From contig NZ_RZRU01000002.1 in the NCBI RefSeq assembly GCF_003997495.1, positions 470,559 through 534,558 of the forward strand: DNA of 64,000 bases, written 5' to 3'. The DNA comes from Mesorhizobium sp. M7A.F.Ca.US.008.03.1.1. Its GTDB lineage: Bacteria > Pseudomonadota > Alphaproteobacteria > Rhizobiales > Rhizobiaceae. The notes beneath the pieces are model-generated. The model made no database searches, had not been told where the DNA came from, and saw only the letters and a program-made list of their open reading frames with translations. The position numbers were made by a program, and so were the translations under genes. Shown here piece after piece: positions 1 through 8,785 of this stretch. Each line of letters starts with the position of its first letter. Positions within the stretch are counted from its first letter, which is position 1.

Positions 1-1
1 C

Positions 2-427
2 GTCGCGATCGGCGGGGGCGGCCTCATCAGCGGCATGTCCGAAGTCCTGAAGCACGTCAAACCCGACGCCAGGATCATTGGTGTCGAGCCGACCGGTTCA
101 CCGACCCTTCACGCCTCCCTGGCTGCCGGCCATGTCGTTCGCTTGCCCGAAATAACGACGAAGGTGGCGACCATGGCCTGCGGCCGAACGGACGAGAGCA
201 TCTATGCGATCGTCGCCAAGCACGTCGACGACATCGTCCTTGTCGAGGATGCCGACATGCAGAAGGCCGCTGAATTGCTCTGGTTCGAATTCGGCATCGC
301 CGCCGACCTCAGCGGCGCGGCATCGCTGGCCGCGTTGATGAGCGGAGCTTTCAAGCCACCGCGCGGCGCCCGCATCGCCGGGCTTGTCTGTGGCGCCGGT
401 GTCGAAGGCCTGAACGGCCGAGGTTGA
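2..427 (+). CDS. PLP-dependent threonine/serine dehydratase-like protein (3' part only)
   Basis: The 5' part of this gene lies outside the window. The visible frame opens with VAIGGGGLISG, the glycine-rich loop that holds the pyridoxal phosphate group in the threonine dehydratase/serine racemase fold. The rest (GVEPTGSPTLHASL, then a segment rich in small residues, then a C-terminal VCGAGV) fits the end of that family. Expected chemistry is deamination or racemisation of a hydroxy-amino acid in the cytoplasm. It runs in the same direction as the sugar-transport operon downstream, with about 150 bases between them, so co-transcription is possible but unproven. The exact substrate cannot be told from this fragment. 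Confidence 0.8.
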   Translation, partial: VAIGGGGLISGMSEVLKHVKPDARIIGVEPTGSPTLHASLAAGHVVRLPEITTKVATMACGRTDESIYAIVAKHVDDIVLVEDADMQKAAELLWFEFGIAADLSGAASLAALMSGAFKPPRGARIAGLVCGAGVEGLNGRG

Positions 428-580
428 GAAAGGCCGGTCCACGCAGGACGCGGCCCTGACATGGATACGGCACGAGTGCCGCGGAATACCGCCGGAATGC
501 CTGTCGCTGGGACGGTCGTCGTGCGGAACATGAAAAAGAGGCGAAGAATCGCCCTGTCGCAACAAGAGGAGAATTGAAAC

Positions 581-1600
581 ATGCGCATTTCCTTGAAAGC
601 ATCCATTGCTCTGCTCGCACTCGCCATCGCAACGCCCTCGCTTGCCGCGGAAAAGGTTCTTGGGCTTGCGGCAATCGACCTGCAGAACTCCTTCTTCGTC
701 CGCATGAAGGAAGCGGGCGACGTGGCTGCCGCCGACTATGGGGTGAAATCCACCTGGCAGAGCGCCGAGGGCAGCCTGGAAAAACAAGTCAGCATCATCG
801 AGAATTTCATCAATCAGGGCGTCAGCGCGATCCTGATCGATCCGATCGACAAGAATGCGGTCATTCCGGTCATCCAGAAAGCTACCGCCGCCGGCATTCC
901 GGTGATCACCATGGGCAACAAGGTCGAGGCCGGCTCGAACTATTCGACGCTCTATCCGGACTACGACAACATGTCGATGGTTGCCCGCGCGCTCGGCAAG
1001 TCGCTTGGCGGCAAGGGCGAAGTCGCCCTGCTTGTCGGTTCGCGTGGCAACTTCGTGTCCGACACGCGCGAAAAAGGCTTTGTCGAAACCCTGAAAAAGG
1101 AGTTTCCGGACATCAAGGTCGTCGGCATCGAGCCGACCGGCTGGGACGCAGCCAAGGCAACGAATGCCGCCCAGACATGGCTCACCACCTATCCGGACCT
1201 GAAGGCCATCGGCTGCATCTCCGACAGCCTTTGCCTGGCAGCCGATTCCGTTGCCAGCTCAATGGGAACCCAGTTGCTCTACGGCGGCTACGACGGCGAC
1301 GCCGAGATGAAGCCGCTGATCGACGACGGCAAGATGGTGATGGACGTGCTGACCGGCGCCTATCGTGTCGGCTACTGGAACATCGCCGTTGCCGCTCGCC
1401 TGGCCAACGGCGAAAAGCTGCCGCAGGATCTCTACATGCCGACCTATTTCGTGACCTCGGATGCGACGGCGGCGAAGCTCAAGGCGGATGGCCTCACCTT
1501 CGAATACATCAACACCGATAAGGAGGCGGTGGAAGCCAAGAACTACACCGAACAACTCGGTCCCAAGGTTCCGGCGACCGCCATGACCCTGGCAAAGTAA
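581..1600 (+). CDS. Periplasmic sugar-binding protein of an ABC transporter (RbsB/type I fold)
   Basis: A 339-residue exported solute-binding protein. Residues 1-22 are a typical signal peptide ending SLA. The body has the type I periplasmic binding protein pattern of ribose, xylose and inositol binders (VSIIENFINQGVSAILIDPIDKNAVIPVI, then PVITMGN, then IGCISD). An AGAGGAG ribosome-binding site sits 9 bases before the ATG. It is the first gene of the transport operon and should hand ligand to the permeases encoded at 1717 and 5305. A 10-bp stem-loop follows the stop codon, which in such operons often lets the binding protein be made in excess. The ligand is unknown. Confidence 0.92.
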   Translation: MRISLKASIALLALAIATPSLAAEKVLGLAAIDLQNSFFVRMKEAGDVAAADYGVKSTWQSAEGSLEKQVSIIENFINQGVSAILIDPIDKNAVIPVIQKATAAGIPVITMGNKVEAGSNYSTLYPDYDNMSMVARALGKSLGGKGEVALLVGSRGNFVSDTREKGFVETLKKEFPDIKVVGIEPTGWDAAKATNAAQTWLTTYPDLKAIGCISDSLCLAADSVASSMGTQLLYGGYDGDAEMKPLIDDGKMVMDVLTGAYRVGYWNIAVAARLANGEKLPQDLYMPTYFVTSDATAAKLKADGLTFEYINTDKEAVEAKNYTEQLGPKVPATAMTLAK

Positions 1601-1619
1601 CAGCCTAAAGCGGCTCAAG

Positions 1620-1643
1620 CGCCGGATGACATATCATCCGGCG
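1620..1643 (+). terminator. Stem-loop after the binding-protein gene
   Basis: A perfect 10-bp inverted repeat (1620-1629 with 1634-1643, loop CATA) followed by a short pyrimidine run. It lies between the binding-protein gene and the rest of the operon, so it may be a partial terminator or an RNA-stabilising element. The stem GCCGGATGA/TCATCCGGC is the same as the outer stem of the larger hairpin at 8627-8673 at the end of the operon. Confidence 0.6.
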
Positions 1644-1716
1644 TCCCCTTTTCCTGACGATCGCCGTCGCCGCTTCCGTGGTGACCGCGCATGATGCTCG
1701 ACAAGAGGACCGACCC

Positions 1717-4260
1717 ATGTTCCAGTCCTGGACCTCTCCGTTACTGCGGCGCAACGAACCGGTTCTCATCGCGGTGCTGCTGGTCGCCATCGCCGTCTTC
1801 GGCTGGATCGACCCGCGTTTTCTGTCGACCGGCAATCTTGTCAGCATCGCGCAGCAGAGTGCGGTCATCGCCCTCATCTCTTTTGCAATGACGGCCGTGA
1901 TCATCGCGCGCGGCATCGATATTTCGGTCGGCAGCAACCTCGCCTGTTCCGGCATCGCCGCGGGTCTTGCCTACACGGCAACCGGCTCGGCGAGCCTGAG
2001 CCTTCTCGCCGCGATCGGTGGCGGTGCCGCAATCGGTCTGCTCAATGGAGCGCTGATCGGCTTTGCCGGCATCTCTCCCTTCATCGCAACCCTCGCCACC
2101 ATGGCGTTTGCACGCGGCCTGGCGCTCAGTCTCTCCGGCGCATCCAGCATCGCGGTCGCCGATCCGGTCCTGCTTTTCGCGGGACGCGAGACGATCGGCC
2201 TCCTGCCGGTCTCCGTCATCATCGCCACCATCTGCCTGGGCCTCTGGTGGTTCGTGCTCAATCGCACGGTGTACGGGCGCTGGATCTATGCGATCGGCGG
2301 CAATGCGGGAGCAGCGCGGGCCTCTCTGGTTCCCGTCGACCTCGTGCGCATTTCCGTCTACCTGATTGCCGGTGCGACAGCTGGGCTTGGCGCGATCCTC
2401 ACCATCGGCCGCCTCGGTTCGGCACAGCCGCTTGCCGGCACCGGCCTTGAATTTACGGCCATCACAGCCGCGATCATCGGCGGCACGAAACTGTCCGGCG
2501 GCCAGGGCTCGATCTGGGGAACGGCGATCGGGGCGCTGCTGCTGGGCGTCATCAACACCGGCCTGTCCTTCCTGCAGGTGCCGCAGATCCTGATCTATTT
2601 CGTCACCGCGAGCCTCATTCTGGTGGCCGTTCTCACCAGCCAGCCGGAGAGTGTCGCCGCCTTGTTCAAGACCGGTGGCCGCAAGTCCACCCCGTCGCCC
2701 CGCAACGCCGCCGCAACACCGGCCGGCAAACACAGCATAGCGCTGCGCGGGCTTGGCAAGTCTTTTCCGGGCGTCAAGGCACTCGACGGTGTCAGCTTTG
2801 CCGTCTCGGCCGGCGAGGTGGTGGGACTTGCCGGCGAGAACGGGGCCGGGAAATCGACGCTGGTGAAGTGCATTTCCGGTCTGCATCGCCCGGACGAGGG
2901 CGAGATCGTCATCGACGGCAACGCCGTCCAGTTCCACTCCCCCAGCGACGCCAAGGGCATCAGCGTCATCCATCAGCATTTCAGCCTTTCGCCGGACCTG
3001 ACGGTGGCGGAGAATCTCTTCATCGGCCGCGAACCGCACACCCGCCTGGGATTTCTCGACCGGGCCCGGATGCGGCGCGATGCGAAAACCATCATGAACG
3101 AGCTGTCGCTTGATATCGACATTGGCGCGGAGCTGCGAACGCTTTCCGTCGGGCAACGGCAGATGGTGGAAATTGCCCGTGCCGTTCTGTCCGATGCCTG
3201 GTTCTTCATCATGGACGAGCCGACCAGCGCGCTCTCCAACCGCGAGCGCGACCAACTCTACGACCTGATCGACAGACTGAGAGCTCGCGGCGCCGGCATT
3301 CTCTACATCTCCCACAAGATGGAAGAGATCTTCAGCCAGTGCGACCGCGTCGTCGTTCTGCGTGACGGACGCTTCATCGGCGAGCGCCAGACCCGCCAGA
3401 CCAACGAGGCCGAGATCGTCTCCATGATGGTCGGGCGCGATGTCGGCGACATCTTCCCCTATCTCGAAGCGCAAGTTGGCGAAACCGCGATCGAGATCAG
3501 CAACATCTCCGATGGCAAGCTCTTGAAGTCGGCGACACTCAGCGTGTGCAGGGGCGAAATCGTCGCGCTCGCCGGCCTGATGGGCAGCGGCCGCTCCGAA
3601 GTGCTCAGGCTGATTGCCGGCTTCGAGACCATGCACGGCGGCACGCTCAGAATTTTCGGCGGGCAGCAGACCGGCGGCGACACCAAGGCCGCCAACCGCG
3701 CCGGCATCGTCTACATACCGGAAGATCGGCATCTGGAAGGCTTCGTCGGCACGATGTCGATCAGGGATAACCTGTCCCTCGCCTGGATTCGCGACAACAG
3801 CCACTTCGGCCTGCTGAGACCTCGCCGCATCTTGGCTCTCGCCCGCGATCTCATCGGCTCACTCGGCGTGCGGCCGGCCCAGCCCGACAAGATGACCATC
3901 GAGCTTTCGGGCGGCAATCAGCAGAAGGTCGTCATCGGCAAATGGCTTGCCACCAAGCCGAAGATCATCCTGCTCGACGAGCCGACACGCGGCGTCGACG
4001 TCGGCGCAAAGTCCGAACTCCATCACCTGATCGCAAGATTGAAGGCCGAGGGCGCGGCGATCCTCATGGTGTCGAGCGAGTTGCCCGAAGTCCTCGGCGT
4101 GGCCGACCGCATCGTCGTCATGCGCGAAGGCCACTCTGTCGGCACGCTGGCGCGTGGGGCGACGGAAGAAGACGTGATGACGCTGGCCTTCGGTGATCGC
4201 ACGATCACACCGCCAGCCTGCGCACCCCGGCCAGCATCCAACCTTGCACCATGCCTGTAA
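1717..4260 (+). CDS. Fused ABC permease + double ATPase (RbsC-RbsA type) sugar transporter
   Basis: An 847-residue protein joining two usually separate parts. Residues 1 to about 320 are a multi-pass RbsC-like permease (IARGIDISVGS, then GGTKLSGGQGSIWGT). After a linker of about 15 residues comes an RbsA-like ATPase with two nucleotide-binding domains. The first has Walker A GENGAGKST near residue 372, signature LSVGQ near 475 and MDEPTSAL near 499. The second has the degenerate P-loop typical of RbsA, LSGGNQQK near 729 and LLDEPTRGVD near 752. The ATG at 1717 is chosen because AGAGGA lies just upstream; an in-frame GTG exists at 1678. The neighbouring operon also has a separate permease at 5305, so the transporter may pair two different permease subunits. 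Confidence 0.92.
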   Translation: MFQSWTSPLLRRNEPVLIAVLLVAIAVFGWIDPRFLSTGNLVSIAQQSAVIALISFAMTAVIIARGIDISVGSNLACSGIAAGLAYTATGSASLSLLAAIGGGAAIGLLNGALIGFAGISPFIATLATMAFARGLALSLSGASSIAVADPVLLFAGRETIGLLPVSVIIATICLGLWWFVLNRTVYGRWIYAIGGNAGAARASLVPVDLVRISVYLIAGATAGLGAILTIGRLGSAQPLAGTGLEFTAITAAIIGGTKLSGGQGSIWGTAIGALLLGVINTGLSFLQVPQILIYFVTASLILVAVLTSQPESVAALFKTGGRKSTPSPRNAAATPAGKHSIALRGLGKSFPGVKALDGVSFAVSAGEVVGLAGENGAGKSTLVKCISGLHRPDEGEIVIDGNAVQFHSPSDAKGISVIHQHFSLSPDLTVAENLFIGREPHTRLGFLDRARMRRDAKTIMNELSLDIDIGAELRTLSVGQRQMVEIARAVLSDAWFFIMDEPTSALSNRERDQLYDLIDRLRARGAGILYISHKMEEIFSQCDRVVVLRDGRFIGERQTRQTNEAEIVSMMVGRDVGDIFPYLEAQVGETAIEISNISDGKLLKSATLSVCRGEIVALAGLMGSGRSEVLRLIAGFETMHGGTLRIFGGQQTGGDTKAANRAGIVYIPEDRHLEGFVGTMSIRDNLSLAWIRDNSHFGLLRPRRILALARDLIGSLGVRPAQPDKMTIELSGGNQQKVVIGKWLATKPKIILLDEPTRGVDVGAKSELHHLIARLKAEGAAILMVSSELPEVLGVADRIVVMREGHSVGTLARGATEEDVMTLAFGDRTITPPACAPRPASNLAPCL

Positions 4261-4271
4261 GGAGAAACCCT

Positions 4272-5294
4272 TTGAGCAAGCTGAAGATCGCCATCGTCGG
4301 TGCCGGCTACATGGGCCTCCTGCATGCGCAGGTGGTTGCCGCCAGCCCTGTCGCGGAACTGTCGGCATTCGTTGATCCGAATGCTGCCACGGGAAGCAAG
4401 GCCGCGTCCGATTTCGGCGTCCGGCATTTCACCGATGCCGCCGCCGCGCTGACCGCCAATGCCGCCGACGCCTTCATAGTGGCGGCACCCGACACGCTGC
4501 ATGAAGACGTCTGCCGCACGCTGCTCGATGCCGGCAAGCCGGTGCTGCTCGAAAAACCGATGGCTCATGATCTTTCCGCCGCCAAGGCGATCGCGAAAGC
4601 AGCTGAAAGAAGCGGCGCACGCCTGTTGGTCGGCCACATCCTGCGGTTCGACCCGCGCTATTGCGAGGCCGCGGCAGCGGTGAAATCCGGGCGGATCGGT
4701 GAGCCGATCCACGGCAGCAGCGGCCGTTTCACCAATCGCGAAGTCGGTCTTCGCATGAACGGAAACTCGAGCGTCTGCTTCTACCTCGGCGTGCACGACG
4801 TGGATGCGCTGCAATGGATCTCGGGTTCGGACATCACCGCCGTCTACTCCCGGCCCGTCGCCAAGCTCATGCCTTCGCTCGGGGTTCGCTCCGAAGATGC
4901 GATCTTCTCCACCGTCGAGCTGTCGAACGGAATGAGCGGACAGCTCTACTTCGGCTGGACACTGCCACCGACCGTTCCGACCGGCATCTGGGCACGCACT
5001 GAAATCATCGGCACCGAAGGCATGATCGACCTCGACGTGCGCGACCACGGGCTACGCATCCTGTCGCGTGGACAGTGGTCGCAACCCGACGCCCTGCACT
5101 GGCCGACCGTCAATGGTCGTATCACCGGGGATCTCTTCGAGGAAGTCCACCATTTCATAACGGCGGTTCGCGACGACACCCCCTTCGTGATGCCGCTCGG
5201 CGACGCCCTGCGCGCCGTCGCCGTCAATGACGCAATCCTGCGCAGCGTCAAATCAGGCTTGCGCGAACCGGTCGAAGATTGGCACATCCGATGA
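4272..5294 (+). CDS. Gfo/Idh/MocA-family NAD(P)-dependent dehydrogenase
   Basis: A 340-residue oxidoreductase. The N-terminus has the Rossmann fingerprint GAGYMG for NAD(P), followed by the family motif EKPMAHD (normally the catalytic Lys-Pro region) and a C-terminal substrate-binding domain. Family members oxidise or reduce sugars, inositols and their derivatives in the cytoplasm. I chose the TTG at 4272 because AAGGAG overlaps the stop of the preceding gene at a 7-base spacing; an in-frame ATG at 4251 would overlap that gene by 10 bases. It lies between the transporter genes, so it probably acts on the imported compound. The actual substrate is not evident. Confidence 0.9.
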   Translation: MSKLKIAIVGAGYMGLLHAQVVAASPVAELSAFVDPNAATGSKAASDFGVRHFTDAAAALTANAADAFIVAAPDTLHEDVCRTLLDAGKPVLLEKPMAHDLSAAKAIAKAAERSGARLLVGHILRFDPRYCEAAAAVKSGRIGEPIHGSSGRFTNREVGLRMNGNSSVCFYLGVHDVDALQWISGSDITAVYSRPVAKLMPSLGVRSEDAIFSTVELSNGMSGQLYFGWTLPPTVPTGIWARTEIIGTEGMIDLDVRDHGLRILSRGQWSQPDALHWPTVNGRITGDLFEEVHHFITAVRDDTPFVMPLGDALRAVAVNDAILRSVKSGLREPVEDWHIR

Positions 5295-5304
5295 GAGAAC
5301 CCTC

Positions 5305-6279
5305 ATGACCCGCCAACAGAACATCTGGTGCAGGCGCTTTCTCGATCTCTCGCCGTTGATCCTGCTGGTCATCCTGCTGGCGATCTTCGCGCTCATCGAC
5401 GCCCGCATCGTTTCAACCGCCAGCCTCATCAACATCGTCGCACAGGCGACCCCGATCGCCATACTGGCGCTTGGCGCCCTGATCGTTCTGCTGACGGCAG
5501 GCATCGACCTGTCCGCCGGCGTCGGCGTCGCCTTCTGTGCCGTCTTCATCGCCAGCCTGATCGACGGCGGCGCCGGTCTGCCGCTTGCCCTGCTTGTCGG
5601 CTTTGCCGTGATGGTGGTGATCGGCCTCGCGAACGGCGCCGTTATCGCACTGTTGAAGATACCGCCCTTCGTGACGACACTGGCCACAATGGTCGCGCTG
5701 CAGGGCGCAACGCTTGCCGTTGCCTCCAAAGGCGTCCTGATGCTGAAGGATCCGGCGCTTCGCGCGGTCGGCATCGAGCGCAGCTTCGGCATTCCCAATG
5801 TCATCTTCGCAACGCTCCTGATCGTTGCCGTAGCAGCAATCCTGATGCGGCACAGCCGTTTCGGGCTGCGTACCTATGCGCTCGGGTCGGATGCCGGAGC
5901 CGCGGAACTTGCCGGCATCCCGGTGACGAAACACACGATCCTCGTCTATTGCGCCTCCAGTATCTTCGTCTTCCTGACGGCTGTGATCATGATCAGCCGG
6001 GTGCCGGTCGTGACGCCCAATATCGGCGGTACCTCGCTGCTTCTGGACGCGATCGCCGCTGCCGTGCTTGGCGGCACCAGTATTTTCGGCGGACGGGGAA
6101 CGGTGTGGGGCGCGGTCGTCGGAGCCTTGATCGTCAGCCTGCTGACGACGGCGCTTCGGGTGTTCGGCACGGACCCGTCCAGCCTCGAACTCTACAAGGG
6201 GGCAATCATCATGGTCGCTCTCCTGGCCGATTCCGGCATGACCTACGCCAAGGCCCGGCTTGTCGAGGCAGCACGATGA
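5305..6279 (+). CDS. ABC transporter permease (RbsC-like)
   Basis: A 324-residue integral membrane protein, almost entirely hydrophobic, with the same family landmarks as the permease half of the protein at 1717 (LTAGIDLSAGVG, then LGGTSIFGGRGTVWGA). It begins with an ATG ten bases after the preceding gene and ends in a 4-base ATGA overlap with the next, which shows tight operon structure. With one permease already fused to the ATPase, this one most likely forms the second half of a heterodimeric channel. Alternatively it could serve a second transporter sharing the same ATPase. Confidence 0.92.
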   Translation: MTRQQNIWCRRFLDLSPLILLVILLAIFALIDARIVSTASLINIVAQATPIAILALGALIVLLTAGIDLSAGVGVAFCAVFIASLIDGGAGLPLALLVGFAVMVVIGLANGAVIALLKIPPFVTTLATMVALQGATLAVASKGVLMLKDPALRAVGIERSFGIPNVIFATLLIVAVAAILMRHSRFGLRTYALGSDAGAAELAGIPVTKHTILVYCASSIFVFLTAVIMISRVPVVTPNIGGTSLLLDAIAAAVLGGTSIFGGRGTVWGAVVGALIVSLLTTALRVFGTDPSSLELYKGAIIMVALLADSGMTYAKARLVEAAR

Positions 6280-7082
6280 GCGAGCCAGTTCCGGCCTTGC
6301 CGATCCCGCCCAGGTCCAGCTTTGCGTTGATGACCTCGCCGGATACGGAAAGACACGCGGCAGCCGGCGTGCACAAACCCGTCGTCATTCTGCCGCTCGG
6401 CGCCGTCGAGCAACATGGCCCGCATCTGCCGCTCGGCGTCGATTGCTGGCTTGCGGAAGCGGTTGCTCTCGCCGCGGCGGAAGGACAGGCCTCCATCCGT
6501 GTTGCCGAACCTTTCGCCTATGGCTCGTCCGAGCATCATCGCTCCTTCTCCGGCACGATGAGCCTCAGTCCGCAGACCTTCATCGCCGTTCTCGTCGATC
6601 TCTGCAGCTGCCTTGCCGATGACGGCTTCCTGCCGGTCATGCTGAACGGCCACGGCGGAAACCGCGCCGCCATCCAGGTGGCGATCACCACCCTTGGCCA
6701 GCGCGGCATCGTCACGGCGGGGTTCTCGTATTTCGATCTCATCGCCGACGTGGCGGCGCAGGCCCTGCCCGATGCCGCCACGGGCACCGGTCACGCTTGC
6801 GCGCTTGAAACCTCGTTGATGATGCATGTGCTTGGCGACAGCGTTCGCCGCGATCTCATCCCGCCAGGCGGCACCCCGCCATCCTGGCCGGATCCTCACC
6901 TTTACGCCGCGCCGGCCGTCACCGTCTGGCGCCGTTTCGAAGCCATCCGCGACAACGGCGTCATCGGTACGCCGTCGGAGGCGAGCGCGGAGGCGGGCAG
7001 CAGACTTTTCAACGCAGCCGTGGAGCGCAGCCGCGCCGCCATTTTGAACATCCAATCCGAATTCGGCCAAAGGAACGCATGA
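6276..7082 (+). CDS. Creatininase-family amidohydrolase
   Basis: A 268-residue protein with the creatininase-family metal-binding pattern: LPLGAVEQHGPHLPLGVD near the N-terminus (Glu, His and Asp metal ligands), YGSSEHHRSF, and the central NGHGGNRAAIQ loop, then GHACALETSLMM with another Glu. Members hydrolyse cyclic amides or formamides such as creatinine using two metal ions, and act in the cytoplasm. It is translationally coupled on both sides (ATGA overlaps at 6276 and 7079). Its place in a sugar-type uptake operon suggests that the substrate carries an amide or lactam, or that this copy does related ring-opening chemistry. That is inference. Confidence 0.88.
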   Translation: MSEPVPALPIPPRSSFALMTSPDTERHAAAGVHKPVVILPLGAVEQHGPHLPLGVDCWLAEAVALAAAEGQASIRVAEPFAYGSSEHHRSFSGTMSLSPQTFIAVLVDLCSCLADDGFLPVMLNGHGGNRAAIQVAITTLGQRGIVTAGFSYFDLIADVAAQALPDAATGTGHACALETSLMMHVLGDSVRRDLIPPGGTPPSWPDPHLYAAPAVTVWRRFEAIRDNGVIGTPSEASAEAGSRLFNAAVERSRAAILNIQSEFGQRNA

Positions 7083-8608
7083 TGACAGTCCATTTCAAAT
7101 CTTCTCTCGAAGGCCCCAACCTGCGTGGCATGGCAATCGTCTCGGAGCCGGAGGCCGCCGCCCGCATCGGCATCAATCGCATCGGCGGCGAGTGGATTGC
7201 CGGCAGCTCCGGCAAATTCTTGAAAATCGACAGTCCTTCGACGGGCGAGCATCTCGGCTATCTCTCCCTTTCCACCCGCGCCGATGTCGGCCGCGCGGTG
7301 AAAGCCGCCGAAGGCGCACGCGAGGCCATGCGCAAGATGGGAACCTTCGCGCGCGCTCAGCTGTGCATGCGCATTGCCGACGCGATCGACAGGCGCGCCG
7401 AGGAGCTGGCGCACCTGCTCTGCCTGGAACAGGGCAAGCCCTTCCACAGCGAGGCAAAGGCCGAAGCGTCGGCAGCAGCTCTCGGTTTCCGCAATGCGGC
7501 AGAGCAGATGAAGTGGCTGGAGACGGCGGCGTTTCCGCTTGCCGATGCCAACAAGCGAGCCTTCAGCTTCCTGCAACCGAAGGGCGTCTTCGCTATCATC
7601 ACGCCCTGGAATTTCCCGCTTGCCCTGCCCTGCCTCTATTATCTCGGACCGGCCGTCGCAACGGGCAACACCGTCGTCTGGGTGCCCGCGCCGACGACGT
7701 CGCTGATCGCCACGGCACTCGTCGAATGCTTCATCGAGGCGGGACTGCCGGACGGCGTCATCAATCTCGTTCTGGGTGACGGCGCGGAGGTGGGCGACGA
7801 GGCGGTCGTTCATCCGGGCACCCATGCCATCGGCTTCACCGGCAGTTCCGCCACCGGCGCGACGATCGCCCGGCGTGGCGCGGGCAAGCCGCTTCTGCTC
7901 GAAATGGGCGGCAACGGTCCGACCATCGTCCTGGCCGATGCCGATATCGACATGGCTGCCGCCCAGGTGGGAGCCGGCTGCTTTGCCAATGCCGGGCAGA
8001 TCTGTACGGCCACCGAACGCGTGCTGGTGCACAAATCCGTCCACGACCGTTTCATCGAAGGTCTCGTGAAAGCGGCTTCGAAGGTGAAAATGGGCGACCC
8101 TTTCGATCCGGCGACCACGATGGGTCCGATCAACAATGCGGTGGCCGTCGACAAGGTGCTCTGCCACATCGCGGACGCCCGCTCACGTGGCGCCGAGATC
8201 GTCACCGGCGGCAATGTGGCGTCGGGTTTTGCCACCAATCTCTATTTCGAGCCGTCGATCGTCACAGGACTGACCCGGGAAAGCCTGCTCAATGTCGAGG
8301 AATCCTTCGGGCCGATCGCACCCGTGCTGACCTTCGAGACCGACGAGGAGGCGATGGAACTTGCGGCGTCCAGCCCCTACGGCCTGTCGGCCGCGGTCTT
8401 CACAAGCACCATCAAGAGTGCCTTTGCCTTTGCTGAAAACCTGAAGGTCGGCATCGTCAACATCAACGAGATGAGCTGTTATTGGGAGCCGCACATCCCT
8501 GCCGGCGGCGCCGCCGGGACGCAGAGCGGCCTCGGTCGCACCGGGGGTCGACACACGCTGATGGAAATGTGCGACCTGAAGACGATTACCGTGGATGTCA
8601 CTCGCTGA
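7079..8608 (+). CDS. NAD(P)-dependent aldehyde dehydrogenase
   Basis: A 509-residue enzyme of the aldehyde dehydrogenase superfamily. Visible landmarks are ITPWNFPLALP (cofactor site), GFTGSSATGATI, the catalytic glutamate in LEMGGNGPTIV, the catalytic cysteine in GQICTATERV and the C-terminal EESFGPIAPV. It oxidises an aldehyde to the acid in the cytoplasm, probably the last visible step of this operon. The start overlaps the stop of the creatininase gene (ATGATG at 7079; either ATG is possible). The protein extends about 30 residues further at the N-terminus than many family members. The true aldehyde is unknown. Confidence 0.93.
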   Translation: MMTVHFKSSLEGPNLRGMAIVSEPEAAARIGINRIGGEWIAGSSGKFLKIDSPSTGEHLGYLSLSTRADVGRAVKAAEGAREAMRKMGTFARAQLCMRIADAIDRRAEELAHLLCLEQGKPFHSEAKAEASAAALGFRNAAEQMKWLETAAFPLADANKRAFSFLQPKGVFAIITPWNFPLALPCLYYLGPAVATGNTVVWVPAPTTSLIATALVECFIEAGLPDGVINLVLGDGAEVGDEAVVHPGTHAIGFTGSSATGATIARRGAGKPLLLEMGGNGPTIVLADADIDMAAAQVGAGCFANAGQICTATERVLVHKSVHDRFIEGLVKAASKVKMGDPFDPATTMGPINNAVAVDKVLCHIADARSRGAEIVTGGNVASGFATNLYFEPSIVTGLTRESLLNVEESFGPIAPVLTFETDEEAMELAASSPYGLSAAVFTSTIKSAFAFAENLKVGIVNINEMSCYWEPHIPAGGAAGTQSGLGRTGGRHTLMEMCDLKTITVDVTR

Positions 8609-8626
8609 CATTCAAAGCCCGCGCCC

Positions 8627-8737
8627 AGAGCCGGATGATTTCAGGTCGATACGACCTGAAATCATCCGGCTCTAACTCAAAGACATAGAGCATGATGCCG
8701 TCCGAAAACCGCTTCGCACTCTTCGGCATCATGCTCT
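8627..8737. repeat. Two palindromic intergenic elements (REP-like or mosaic)
   Basis: 8627-8673 is a perfect 22-bp inverted repeat with a 3-base loop. 8687-8700 and 8724-8737 are perfect 14-bp arms (AGAGCATGATGCCG and its complement) around a GAAAACCGCTTC core. Elements of this form are scattered between genes in Mesorhizobium and Rhizobium genomes. The first hairpin can also end transcription of the catabolic operon, and the pair lies between convergent genes. A related element is at 34369-34412, and the first stem is shared with 1620-1643. Confidence 0.75.
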
Positions 8738-8785
8738 TGTGCGCAGACCTACCCTCGCGACCGTATGCCGTCCAGCAGCGAGCTG

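Noticed and set aside
1741..3804. Long open frame on the minus strand (about 690 codons) opposite the transporter gene
   Set aside because: Its translation is low-complexity with no family features and mirrors GC-rich codons of the well-supported ABC transporter on the other strand.
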